Assembly (NCBI GenBank): GCA_027625915.1 | Contig: JANTQA010000048.1 | Location: forward strand, 5,729,001 to 5,793,000 | Source: Anaeramoeba flamelloides | Lineage: Eukaryota > Metamonada > Anaeramoebidae | Reading direction: 5' to 3' | DNA length: 64,000 nt | In this document: positions 21,441-42,619 of the stretch, piece by piece | Layout: each line of letters begins with the position of its first letter | Position numbering within the stretch: position 1 is the stretch's first letter | The notes under the pieces: generated by a model | What the model saw: the letters and a program-made list of their open reading frames with translations, nothing else | The model's database searches: none | Told to the model about the DNA's origin: nothing | Position numbers and translations under genes: made by a program

Positions 21441-22620
21441 ATTTTATTGATGAGGAAGTGTAAATTACACTCAAATTACCTTTTTTTTAAATTCCCTTTC
21501 AGGAATTTAAGGGTAAAATCATACATTTCAGGATTATTAATTAATGAAAATAATTTCATACTATCACAATTTAAAATTAATTCTTTAAGATTTATTTGTT
21601 TCAATTTATTGTGAAAAATTAATCTATCTTTTTTATAGAAAGTACATATCCATAAAAAATGATCAATATTTTCTATAATTTCTTTCTGTATATACTTTAA
21701 ACATAAAGGACAAAATTTATTTGAATTTTTATTTATTTGATAGTAATATCTATTTAGCCAGTTAGTGAATGTTCTGAATATTAGAATTGTTGAGTTTGAT
21801 GGGTAACTTAAAGATTTTGTGGTTTTAATTAAATAATTTTGATTTTTGATTATTGTGAAATAGTTTTGGGGGTGTGTCGTTGAGTGATGTAGAGTGATGT
21901 AGAGTGCCGTCAAGTGCCTAGATTTTCCAGAATTCAAAAGATTGGAGTAAAATCAAAGATTCCACTCTATTCTTTTAAATTATGGAAAACTTAACGGCGG
22001 TTTTCTTGAGGTTTTCTGTTTTATTTGTATACTCTATCGATTTTCGTTAGGTTTTTTTTACTTTTCGAAATAAACCGAAAATTTGTTAAAATTTACTGTT
22101 TATTTCAAAAAGTAAAAAAAAACCTAGAACACTTCACAAATAAACAGAAAATTCTATAAAATCTAAGAACACTTTCTAACTTGTAGAATTCTGCAATTCA
22201 TTATATGTGTATTTGTATATTTCTTTTTTTAGTTCGATAATATCTTTTGACTTCCAATTGATTGTATTATTTATTCTTTGGTTAAATTTTATTAATTTTT
22301 CTAAATTAGGCAGAGATAAATTTCCTAATTTCTTTTTTGAATTTAACTTTCTTTTTATTGACAGAAATTATCATATTTTCTATTGTAAATTCTGTTTTGT
22401 AAATAAGAATTGTTGTTTTTCTGTTTATTTTACATATTTTAGTAAAACATGAATTAATCCAAGAATTTAAATAATTTAAAGTTTTTATTTAAGAATTAGA
22501 TATTTCCAACCCATATGTCAATTGGATTATTATAAAATATTTAAATAATCTAATTTTTAAACAAATAATTATTTAGGTTATTCTTTGTTGGAAAACTTAT
22601 CCTCAGATTTTCGTTTAGAT
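21441..22620 (-). mobile_element. LINE 3' portion with zinc-finger tail
   Basis: A minus-strand frame of 153 codons (21937-21476) is the C-terminal end of a non-LTR retrotransposon polyprotein: CPLCLKYIQKEIIENIDHFLW, then C, giving a CX2C...HX4C zinc finger, followed by YKKDR and a basic end. Its first 20 or so residues are merely translated 10 bp repeats, so the true protein begins later or upstream. The 3' end follows directly: a GAAGTGTAAATTACACTC palindrome (21455-21472) and an A-rich tail. Palindrome array E lies at 21890-22190, and beyond it decayed LINE sequence resumes, matching 33000-33310. The reverse-transcriptase core is not present. Confidence 0.7.
21885..22190. repeat. Palindrome array E, copy 3 (inside LINE)
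   Basis: Opens with four decamers in a row (GAGTGATGTA twice, GAGTGCCGTC, AAGTGCCTAG). A palindrome follows around TTCCAGAATTCAAAAG / CTTTTAAATTATGGAA, then GGTTTTCTTGAGGTTTTC and a second palindrome around CGAAAATTTG / TAAATTTACTG. Confidence 0.7.
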
Positions 22621-23081
22621 ATTTAAAAAAAAAATGTCAACAATCTATTTTTTATATTACAAATGATCAATTTATTTAATTAAAAAACAGCTTTCAAATA
22701 GAAAAATTTAATCATGAAAACCAAACTTATTTTTTTAACAAAAATAATTACCAAATAAACAAAAAGAAAATTAAATCGTGGAAAAAAGTTTTTGTAAAAA
22801 AAAATAAACAAAGTTTTTATTCATTTTTTTTGAATTTCTATCATCAAATATAAATAATTTTTTTTTTTGTTTTTTCAGAAATTCAATTATTTTTAATAAT
22901 TATAAAAATTAAAAAAATTTCTAATTTAATTTTACGAGAAATTAATTTTAATTTTAATAAATTAAAATATTATTTAAATTTTACTATATAGATAAATATA
23001 TATATATATATATAACCTTTATTATAATAATATAGAGTAATTCTATTTACTCGTGTTAATATAATGATGTGGTATTTTGCT
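22621..23081. other. 3' flank of the YAK1 gene
   Basis: AT-rich, with poly-T runs and a TA tract near 22998-23015. Nothing else recognised. Confidence 0.4.
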
Positions 23082-31604
<8,523 letters not shown>

Positions 31605-32229
31605 TTGATAAGTTTGTTGGAATTTTGTTCGAAAAATCTAAATAAGGAATGACTGGAAAAATAAAAAAATGAATTCTTGGAAAAAAATTTGCAAAATCGA
31701 AAAAAAGAAATTATTTGAATTATTTACCCAAAAAATTAGAAAAAAAAAGAGTTTAACATTCACTTTTAGTTTATCAATTAACTTCCAATCATACAAAAGT
31801 TGTTCAAAGTATTTTATAATTTTAGCAAGTTAAAATATTAGTATGTTGACAATTACTTTTTTTGTTGGAACATTTTTTAATGATATTAGAGATCGTCTAT
31901 TTTTTCTTGGTAGAGAAGAAAATTCCCTAAATTTGTAAAATTTTTTCTTGAATTTTTGTTGAAAAATAAATTCATAATTTTTAATCAACTTTGCTCACAA
32001 AAAAAAATAAAACTATTCGTTTTAAAGAAGTGAGACTTTTTTTTCTGAGATCTTAAGCATTAAAAGTTTTTACAAGTTTTCAATTTTTAAAAAGTGTGAA
32101 CTTTGCCAAAATTAAAACTTGTATCAAGTTTTCTCGGTTAAAAAAGTGAGGGGCCAACCTTTAAACATCTTAAATAGGGTCTGGAATTTGAAGTTAAACA
32201 TTTTATTAACAAAGTTCACACTTTTTTTT
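31605..32229. other. Upstream region of YAK1
   Basis: AT-rich flank between the YAK1 start and the 3' end of the LINE at 32230. No second gene or clear promoter motif recognised. Confidence 0.4.
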
Positions 32230-32654
32230 TTTTTATTATTGAAGAAGTGTAAATTACACTCTAGGTATCTCTTCGGCTTGGTTTCCCTTTCAGAAATTTA
32301 ATTTCAAAATCATAGATTTCACGATTATTAATTAATGAAAATAATTTAAAGTTGTCTTGTTTGAAAAATAATTTCTTAAGACTTGATTCTTTTAATTTGT
32401 TATGAAATAGTAGACTATTTTTTTAATAGGAAGGAAACTGTGAAAAGAAATGATCAATATTTTCTATAATTTCATTCTGTTTATACTTTAAAAATAAATA
32501 TACAAAATTGATTTGAATTTTTATTGATTTAATAATAATATCTATTTAAGCAACTAGTAAATGATCAGAATTGTGGAATTGTTGAACTTGAGGGATAATT
32601 TAAATATTTTTGTGTTTTAAAAAAATAATTTTGATTAGTTTTTAATTATTGTGA

Positions 32655-32990
32655 ATTATTTTTGTGGGGTATCTTAGAGTGTTGGAGAGTGCAGTTGAGT
32701 GCCATCAAGTGCCTAACTTTTCTTGGTAGGGTTTCTGTTACATTTTTTAAAATCTATATATTTTTCAAATTTCTCAAATTATAAAAAACCTAACGAAAAG
32801 TGTCATAGAGTGCCTAGGTTTTTTTTAATTTTTGGAATGTAAAGAAAATTAAATAAAATTTCTTTACATTTCAAAAAGTAAAAAAAATCTAACGGTGGTT
32901 TTCCAGAATTCAAAAGAATAGAGTAAAATCTTTGATTTAACTCAATTCTTTTAAATTTTGGAAAACCTAACGACATATCCTCCTTTTGGA
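32655..32990. repeat. Palindrome array E, copy 7 (inside LINE)
   Basis: Four decamers in a row (GAGTGTTGGA, GAGTGCAGTT, GAGTGCCATC, AAGTGCCTAA). Palindromes around AAATTTCTCAAATTATAAAA and AAGAAAATTAAATAAAATTTC follow, and lastly TTCCAGAATTCAAAAG / CTTTTAAATTTTGGAA. Same position relative to the LINE zinc-finger tail as copy 3. Confidence 0.7.
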
Positions 32991-33318
32991 ACTCGGTAAT
33001 TCATTATATAGTACTTATATATTTCAATTTTCAGTTCTTTTCAATCTTTTGAATACCAATTGATTTTATTATTTATTCTTTAGTTAAATTTTATTAATTT
33101 TTCTCAATAAGGATGAGAAAAGTTATTTAATTTATTTTTTCATTTACCTTTTTTTTTATTTACTGAAATTATCATATTTTCAATTTTAAATTCTATTTTG
33201 TAAATAATAATTGATGTATTTCTATTTATTTTACATATTCAGCAATCCAGGAATTAATCCAAGAATTTAAATAATTTAAGGTTTTTGTTTCATAATTAAA
33301 AATCTCTCATCAATATGT

Positions 33319-33520
33319 TACAGTCAGTTTCAAATTTAAATCACCAACTTTAAATGAAATTTAAGATAAAAAAAAATCTCCAATTAAAGCACAAAATTTG
33401 GAATTTTTTTTTTTTTTACAATTTATTTTACTAAAAATTAAATTTTGTGCCTTAATTTAAGATTTTTTTAGTGCCTTAAATTTCGTTGAAGTTTGTGCAC
33501 AAAATTTGAAACTGGCTGTA
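33319..33520. mobile_element. Hairpin MITE, copy 3 (nested in LINE)
   Basis: 202 bp with TA flanks, opening TACAGTCAGTTTCAAAT and closing TTTGAAACTGGCTGTA. The arms have diverged from each other more than in copies 1 and 2 (left arm has lost the AAGGCACAAA motif, right arm keeps GTGCCTTAA), so this is an older copy inserted into an already present LINE. Confidence 0.8.
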
Positions 33521-34560
33521 ATTGACTTAATATAAAAGATTTTAATAATCTAATTTTTAAAATATCATTCAAAGAACTGTTTATGAATGATTGTTTGCTG
33601 TTGTTATATGTTTATTTAGATTTTTTTTTAAATTATAAACTATATATGAAATTTTATCAAAATAAATACCAAATATTGAATTTTTTTTTTTTAAATCTTT
33701 AATATAACTTTTTTATAATTATTAGGTTTTAGTACTTATTGAATAATCATTTTATATATTGGATTTGATTCTTGATTAAAAATTTTTATTTTCTTTTCTA
33801 ATTGGGATTAAATCATCTGCAAACTTTTGACAATTATTTGTTAATTTTACCTTTGTTAATAACAGAAAATAGGAAATTAGATCAAATAAAATCAAAGATA
33901 GTGGATCCCATTGGAATAACAAACCCTTACCCTTGATAATACATTAATAAAAAAATTTTGATAATTTTATTAAAAATAAATTTTTTTATTGTTTTTCAAA
34001 TTATTTTAAAATTGATTAAGTCAATTTTTTTTTTTCTGTATCAATCATTCCAATATATGTTTTATAATTTTTATTTTAATACTCTGATTTTATCTTGTTT
34101 CAAATATTTGTGAAATTTAAGACTACAATTCGAGTATCATATTTTTTTCAAAATCCAAATTGTAATTTATGAAAAAATTCCAAACAAGGTTCAATTAGTT
34201 TATATAGCATGTTTGAAAAGAATCTTGATAGACTATGATTAATTTAAATTAGTCTATAATTTAAAGATGTCAATCCATTTCCTTTTTTATGAATAAATAA
34301 AATTGAACACCTTTTCAATATATTCAATACTATTCTTCATTGGAGTTAATTAACCAAGTATTAAAGATTTTTTGAATTGTAATAAGATATTGCTTATAAT
34401 CTTCAATTTTGAATTGGTTTACATGGATGAAATTTCCTTCATTAATAATATTTTTTAAATTCACAATTTTTTGAAATCCTTTTACTGATTTATTTTTTAA
34501 TTTTTTAACAGTGTTTGCAATATTTCCAATTGGGAAAAAAAAAAATTCAAACTTAATTAA

Positions 34561-36537
34561 AATAGAAAAATTACAAAAAAAAAAAAAACAATGCTGAAAA
34601 TCTCAGAAAAAAAAGTATCCTTTTTTAAAATGGTTGTTTCAAAACTATTTTTTAAATCATTCATTCTACAAATCAGCTATTTTATGAGTTTCATTTTATA
34701 AGTGGGTCATTCCAGATTTATTATTTTTTTCTGGAATTCTGTTTTAATTGTATTCGTATGAAACAATAAAATTGAAAAATTACAATTTTGACTAAAATTA
34801 TCACTTCTATTCCCTTTACTCGATGTTAATAAAGTTTATTCACAAGATAAATAACAATCCAACATTAAAAATCTTGAATTTATTGTACATATTTTTTCTT
34901 ATAAGTAATAAGATTTTTTAGAGGTCTCTTGTCAAGAAAAAAAGGTGTTTTTAGGGTAAAAAAAGTTTATACGGATTTACAGATGAAAATAAATTAAATC
35001 TAACTTTTGGATATAAAATTGGATAAATAATACCAAATAGTTTTAAAAATGATGTACCACACCAAATAAACATAAAACTTAAGAAAACCCAACAAAAGTG
35101 TACACAAAGTGCTTACCCAATCCAGAATTAAAAAGAATGGTGAAAATCTATTTGATTTTATTCAATTATTTTGAATTCTGGAAAGCCTAACGAACAATGT
35201 CCTTCAAGTGCCTTTTTTTTTACTTTTTGGAAATAAACCGAAAATTTCTTTAATTTTCGGATTATTTCAATAATTAAAAAAAACCTAACGAGAAGTGTTT
35301 AGTTTTTTTTTTTTGCTTTTTGAAATAAAAAGAAAATTTAATAAATTTTCTGTTTATTACAAAAATTAAAAAAAAACCTAATGGAAACCAAAAAAAAAAA
35401 TTATTTCCAATTTAAACGAACAAAAAATTATTTAATAGTTAAAATAATTGATTCGCTATTTAAAAAATCTTAATAAGATTTAAAATACAATTAAAATATA
35501 ATGAAATAAAGTATTAACTGAGAAAAAAAAATTTTTTTCTTTAAATTTTTTACTATTAAATTTGAAAAAAAAATCAATATAACCTGGAAAATCGAATTTT
35601 TCAACATAAATAGTCAAATATTTTTCAAAATTACTTTTGATATCTCTTATTAACTAATAGTTTTAATTATAAGTGAAGTTCTTAAAAAGTGATAATTAAG
35701 CAAATTTTGAATTTTTTTTTGATAATTTTTTCATGAACTTATTGTGATTAAAAAAATATTATTCCATAAGTTTTGCAACTAGTAATAAGTGAAAAAAATG
35801 AAAAAAAAAAAAATTATTTATAAAAATAAAGCTTTAACATGGTTCAGAGTAAATTTTTGTTGAAAAGGGGGAATGTTAATGGTTTATACAATTTTATGCA
35901 GTTTTTTATTCAAAAGTAATAATCATTTTCTTTTTCTTTACCATATAAGAAAAAATATTGAAACACTATTTTTAATTGGGAACCAAACTGAAAAGGAAAA
36001 TTAGTATCAATTAATAAAAGAAAAAATAAATAATTTAGGACAAAATGAAGAATTAAGTACAAAAATGTTTTTTTAATACTAAATTTTGTTATGGGATTTT
36101 TTTTTTTTTTTAATTGATCGAGCATTAAAAAATTATTGAAAAAATTTGACTATTTTTGAGATCTCCAAAACCACAACAACAATTTCAATAATCAATGAGA
36201 CTTAAATTGTATTTGTTGAATTTGATTGAAAATAATATAATGAATTATTATTTGAAAATAATTGGTGTCTTCTTTTAATTGATTTTACTTTTTGTTTTAA
36301 GTTATGTTTCCGGATCAAAAACCGTGCTTCACCTTTTATCCCTGTTGAACTTTTTTTCCAGAATGGTCAGTTGAAATATTATCCCATTCATAACTGTTTA
36401 TAAGCAAACCACAAAAAATAAATAATTTTTTATTTAAATGATTACCTAGACACATTTATATGTGGATCATAATTTATTCACCAAAGGTTTTGAAAAGATC
36501 AAATTGTTATTTTTTTCAGTTTGTTTCCAAAGTTGAA
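34561..36537. other. Intergenic region before PI4KA
   Basis: Contains an E array at 35076-35390; otherwise AT-rich without recognised genes. TTATTTTTTTCAG ends at 36521 and looks like a splice acceptor, suggesting a 5'-UTR intron for the PI4K gene. A GC-richer patch lies at about 36305-36357. Confidence 0.45.
35076..35390. repeat. Palindrome array E, copy 8
   Basis: AAAGTGTACACAAAGTGCTTACCC, then a palindrome TCCAGAATTAAAAAGAAT / ATTATTTTGAATTCTGGA, GTCCTTCAAGTGCC, and two palindromes around GAAATAAACCGAAAATTTC and AAGAAAATTTAATAAATTTTC with CCTAACG linkers. No LINE coding sequence next to it. Confidence 0.65.
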
Positions 36538-39500
36538 ATGTCTTCTCTTCGTGAATTTTCGAGAACACTTGCAAGTATTCAAGGAGAAATACCAGAAGAA
36601 CAAATACAAAAGCTTGTAGAATCATGTACATTTCAAACTTATGATGATAGGTGGTTTGAAACAATGTTTGCTGTTGCCGAATTTTATATCACATCAAATG
36701 GGAAATTTAGTTTAGAGCTGTTTAATAAATTTACAAACGATCTTCATATTTTTGCTTTAGGTTTTCTTCCAAAAACAAAAAATGAAAAAATAAGTAATAT
36801 CGCTTTCTTTTTTCAAAATTTCCATCATTTTGTCACGCTCTAAAAATGAAAAAACAAAAAAATAAAAAACAAAAAAACACAAACAACAAATAAACAAACA
36901 AACAAATAATTAATTTTTGATTTAAAAATTGCTTGTTCTCAAATTTTTAGTTAACCAACTCTTCACATTAATTTCTTTTTGTGTTGACATTGCGATTGTA
37001 CCAAAATCGAACACGATAAACATTACCAAAAAAAATTCATCGATCTCATTAAAATCTTTTTTTGGATTCAAGTTAGTTCAATTTGTACGAGTTACCTTCC
37101 AAAGACTCAATTTATTTTCTCATCTCCAAGAGATTGAAAAAAATAAACAAAAGAATAAAAATAATAAAAATGAAAAAGAAGAAAGATCTAAAAGCACAAA
37201 AAAAAAAACTCAAAGTAAAACTATTCCTTTTCTCAAAATTTGATCCCTTTTTTTTTTCCACCAAAATTAAAAACAAAAACAGAAAAAAAACATTAATCGA
37301 ATTAAAAAAACACAAAAAACAAAATCAAAAAAAACAACATAATTAAAAACAAAAACATCAAAATTAAAAACAAAAACAAAAACAAAAAATAAAAAAAAAA
37401 AACCTTTTATTTCTCCTTGCTCCGAATCAAAAAAAAACCAAAACCAATACCTTTTTAGTGGTTGACAATTTCAGTTACTCATTATTTTTAACAACCCTTC
37501 GAGCCTTAGGAGAACAAAAGGTCCTGCCCTTTGATTATAAGCAAGTAAGGACATTAATCGGGCATTTTAAAATCTTTACCGAACCGAAAAAACAAAAGGA
37601 CTTGCAGCGCTTTTTTGGAGTTGAAAAGCATTTCAAACTCACGAAGGAGATCTTGCGGCTATTATCAAAATTTTCTTTATTACCAAATGATTGTTTTGGC
37701 AAAGAAGAGGCACAGTATTGCTATTACATTGGACAAAAATTTTTATTAAAATTGAAGAACTTTCAATTCAAAAGAAGGAAATTAAAAAGTGTTGCGAAAA
37801 TCTTTGCGAACACAGTTGAAATAATTACAAACTCATCGTTTCGATTTCCAAGTAATTCTAAAATTGTAAAAAGGGTGTATGACATTTTATCAAATTTACT
37901 TTGGAAGAAAATCGATACCATTTTCACGGTCTTGGCAACTTCCAAGCATTCTGATAAGAAGGTCTTGATCGTTTTAAAATCAGTAATTTCTTGTGCAGAA
38001 AAATTTGGTTTAAAATATTCAAATGAATTCACAGGGATAATACATGATCTTAAACAGTTGCTATACACTACCAATGTACCAGAATTAGTCAATAGGATAT
38101 GTGGTGCAATTTCTTTAATCGTCAAATCTTCATTTAAAAAACAAAAATATTTGGAATTAGAATTATTAAAAAACAAGAAACAAAATGAAAATGGAAATGG
38201 AAATGGAAATGAAAATGAAAATGAAAATGAAAATGAAAATAAAAATAAAAATGAAAATGAAAATAAAGAAAAGAAAAAAGAAAACATAAAGAAAAAGAAC
38301 AAAGAAAAAAAAAATGATCAAAAAAAATCAAAAGAAATTAAATTAGAAAAAAAAAAAACAAAAGAAAAACAAAAACAAAAAGAAAAGCAAAACAAGATTG
38401 AAAAAGACAAGGACAACGATCAAAGAAATAAAAATGCAAATGAAAATGAAGGCTTTTCGGTTGAAAATTTACAATCTGCACAATCCATTGTCAATAGATT
38501 ATCTGTTGAGTTATTTAATTATCATAATGTCAGGAATTTGGAAAATGAAAATGCCTTAAAGGCATCAAATATTGTGACCCTCTTAGCGACGATTGCATCG
38601 AAACTAAATAAGGAGACGCAATTAGTTGATGAAATAGTAAAATTATTGATTAACAGGGTATGCAAGCCATGCCATGATATGGACAAGGTCATTGTACGCC
38701 AACTGGCCAATATTTCCCTCGCGCAAAGTGACATTCCACGAGGTGACATTATTAGCGCATTTGAGACAATATTGAAATCGCCCGAGGAGCCATCCTTTTT
38801 TTATGCACATGGCGCGATTCCTGATTCATTGATTCTACTAGCAAGGGGAATTAAAAACAAAAGCATCAGGTGGGATTTATTTGCAAGACAAATGAAAATA
38901 TTTATCAACCTATGTGACAAATATTTAAGCATAGCAAACACAAAGGGGAGACAACTAAGTTCGATGGCAGGCAATGTGGCGATGCTCTTGCCAATTTTGG
39001 GTGAATTTTCAAAGGGCCTAAATTTGATCAACAATGAAGTTATGAAGAAGCAATTACAGAATTTTTGGTTTTATTGTATCCTATTTGGATTTGAAATTGA
39101 AGGCCTTTGGTTAAGTGATTGGGTTGATTCGCTAAAGGTGCTATTAAGAAAGATGCCCTTATTGTCACGTGAGGAAAAGGCACATGGCTTTTTGGAGGTT
39201 CAACAAGATTTGCAAAGAATATTACTCAACGATAACGTCAATTCAAATGATGTCAATTCTGTTCGAAAGCTCGTCAGCGATCTCATCCCCAATAAGACAA
39301 GAGAAATCAATAAATTAGATTACTGCAAGTCGATATATTTGCTAGCACTTTACCATCTGGAATCCTTTCGGGCTCGTGATGGCAACTTCCATGCTGCGTT
39401 TTCATACCTGGAAGACGATGGAATTTTTAGTGAAAGTGATTTTTCTGGGTGTGTTCAACAAATTATTGATAAGGTGTTTATCATCTTTTTAAAAAATACA

Positions 39501-40765
39501 AAGCAAAGAGAAAGAAACGAGGCTACAAATAAATTGCTCGAAACTGAAACAAAGTATTTATTAGTTAGCTTTTGCTCTCGGATTAAGCGAGTTAGAAGGG
39601 CTGCATACAAGTACATTACTCAATTGATCAACCAATTTGTGCAAATACTCTGGAGCCCATTGTTAATTGGCACATTACTTGATTTGCTTGATGTTGTTGT
39701 CAAATCTACCGACAGGTGCCTGGGGCAAGAGCCCAAGGGAAGGGTGAAATTAAAAAACTTATCCAAGACAATCGACTTGATGGTTGAGTCTTCGGTATTA
39801 AAGGACATGCTGAAAAATTTGATTGAATTATCTCAAAAATGGTTGACAGTGGCGACTGAGAATGCGCCAACAGAAATTTTCCATTTGCTTCAATTGTACA
39901 TTCAAAATTTGCATTCAATGAATTTAAAGGCCAAGCATCACCCAGGAATTTCTCTCTTTATTAGTATTATTTCCGATCGTGAGCATTATATCCATAAAAA
40001 GGCAATCAAATCTCAAAATAGTAATACTAATAATAATTACAATAATACTCAAAATAATAACAATAACAACAACAACAACAACAATAACAATAATAATAAT
40101 AATAATAACAGTCAAAATAATAATAATACCACCAATTCGCAAAGAAATGTTAATAGATTAACATTTACCTTAAATAAGGCATCTGAATTTTTAACTGCCA
40201 TTGAATTGAAGGCGAGATACTTTGGTGAAATTAGAGGATTACCAGAGTTATTAAAAAATATGAAGCAATCAAATAAAAATTTTAAAAGACAAACCCGAAG
40301 AATTAAAAAAAAAAAGCATAATAAAAAATTAAAAGAATATATTGAGAATTATTTAAATTACGATGAAAAGGAATTAACTGTTGACTTTATCATCAAAAAT
40401 GGGTTAAAACAATTATTACAAAGGAAAAAGGAAAACCCCCTATATTTACCAAAAATTAAGGAATTTAGTTCCCTGATGTATCGAGCAACTGCACTATTCA
40501 TTTTGAAGGACAAACTTGATTCAGAATTATTACATTTAATTGTATGGTTACCAATTCAATTGTTTTCTGAAATTTCTATGGAGGCAGGAACCTTTTGCTG
40601 GTCTTGGATTTTAACAAGCAGAAGCAATTCAGAAATTTCTTTAATGTGCGAATTAGTAAACGGATGGGAGTTTACAATAGATGAAAAGTTAGGAATTTTC
40701 CATAAAACTAACCCATATAAACACCAAAATCCATTTTACGAAGAAGAAGAAGAAGATGATGATGG

Positions 40766-40798
<33 letters not shown>

Positions 40799-42579
40799 CG
40801 ATGATGATGACGACGACGATGATGATGAATATAATAAAGAAGGAGAAAAACAGGAAAAGGAAAATAAAGGATCAAAGAAATTGGAGAAATTGGAGAAAAC
40901 ACAAAAGCAAAATACTGTCCCACACCAAATATTCTTAGACTTTTTATTAGAAAGATTTGAATTAGTGCGTAGAAAGAGTAGAATTGAAATGGATTTGTTT
41001 CATAGGATCTTACAAAAGTCCTTTGCCAATCCAGATGATTTGAGCTATTTGCCAAGTTCGATCGGAGCCAGGTTTAGATTGATCCTTCTTGGTATGTATT
41101 TTATTCAGGGCAATTACATGAGTAGCTCGGGTTCCAAAATGATGATGAGACATCGAATATATCGTGCGGCTCTAAGCTGGTTTTTTGTCAAGCCAACTTG
41201 GTATCTTGTCAAGACCAAAAGACAAATTGAATCCGATGTCAAAATCCTAATAAAGCTTTGTGAAAACATTATTGAACATGAATATGATGCGATCAATGAC
41301 CTGAGAAGAAAACCATTTTTCGTTTCTGATGGCATAGAGAATTTGGAAACCAATGACGAAGACAATCAAGACATTAATTACATTCAATTTGACAATACAA
41401 TGACTTCGAGTTTTACCTCTGTTACAATTCAAACTTTTACCAGCAAGCAGGCCTATTCAATGAAAAAAATCTTTGATAATGAAAAGTCAAACCAAAACCA
41501 ACAAAATATCTACCAATTTAAAAAAACTAAAGGATTGACGAATGTGCTATTATTATTATTAAGGAATGAGATTGATCTGATCACGGTTTGGTATAACCCA
41601 ACATCTGATATTCAAATGCAAATTGCCAACGAAGAGGATTTAATACCGAAATATAGCCAATTAAAACCAGAAATAATGCAAAGAAATATCAAAGTTGCAT
41701 GGGACGTTGACCCTAGACTTGCCATCCAATTTTATAAACGGTTCCCGTCACCAGAATTATATGTAACCGTGCAAAACTTAATACTTCAAGATCCTAAAAA
41801 GGTAATCAACACAGACACGGCTTTAGAGTTTTTGGTCACAGAAAAAAATGTCAAAAACGATATCCTTCAATTAAATTATTTAATTTATTGGGCACCAACA
41901 AACCCCACTGGTGCATTATATTATCTGTATAAAACCTTTTCTTTCCACCCTTTAGTTTCCCAATATTCAATCAGGGTATTAAATTCATTCAAGCCGGAAT
42001 CAATTATTTTTTACTTGCCGCAAATCGTGCAAGCACTGAGATATGATAAAACTGGTTATTTAAAGAGATATTTGCAAAATGCCTCTCAAATTTCCTATTT
42101 ATTGGCCCATCAGTTGATATGGAATTGTTCAACAGAAGCTGAATCCACGACAATAAAGGAAGGCGACCCATTCCCCAAAATTGTAGATCGTTTAAGAAAG
42201 TCAATTATAAGTGAATTTGATGAAAATTATTTGGAATTATATCAGAAGGAATTCAATTTCATCGAAAAATTTACTGATGTATCAGGGATATTAACGCCAA
42301 TTAAAAGAGAAAAAAGAAAGGATAAAATGGGCAAAGAATTAAGAAAAATTGAAATTCAAGACGGGGTTTATTTGCCTACGAACCCTAATAGCTTAGTCTG
42401 TGGTATCTATTGTGATTCGGGAATACCCCTACCTTCACACGCGAAGGTTCCAATAATGGTTACATTTAGGGTTGAATATCAATCCATTTCTGCAATTATT
42501 AAAAAGTACGGTTCCAAGGAAAGCTCAAAAAATGAAACAAATAATAAAAAGAGGAAAAAAAAGAAGCAATCAAAACAAA

Positions 42580-42619
<40 letters not shown>

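Larger units (their letters stand above)
32230..34560 (-). mobile_element. Long LINE relic with nested MITE
   Basis: The longest LINE copy, about 2.3 kb, on the minus strand. From its 5' side: a 66-codon open stretch near 34540-34340 (PIGNIANTVKK...FNTWLINSNEE), reverse-transcriptase blocks FVIPMGSTIFDF near 33900 and FADD at 33823-33812, then sequence shared with the copy at 22200-22500, an E array (32655-32990), a decayed zinc-finger tail matching 21476-21900, and the 3' palindrome AGTGTAAATTACACT (32246-32260) with an A-rich tail. A hairpin MITE is inserted at 33319-33520. Multiple stops and frameshifts; no endonuclease domain found. Confidence 0.75.

Noticed and set aside
36460-36537. Upstream in-frame ATG for PI4KA
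   Set aside because: A strong acceptor-like TTTTTTTCAG lies between it and ATG 36538, and the added residues look like intron translation.
37763-38302. Phe-rich 179-codon minus-strand frame inside PI4KA
   Set aside because: Shadow of the Asn/Glu/Lys repeat on the coding strand; the same applies to other Phe/Leu/Ser-rich antisense frames in PI4KA, DOCK and the kinase tails.
40708-41055. His-rich minus-strand frame
   Set aside because: The His run is the reverse reading of the GAT repeat coding for the PI4KA Asp tract.
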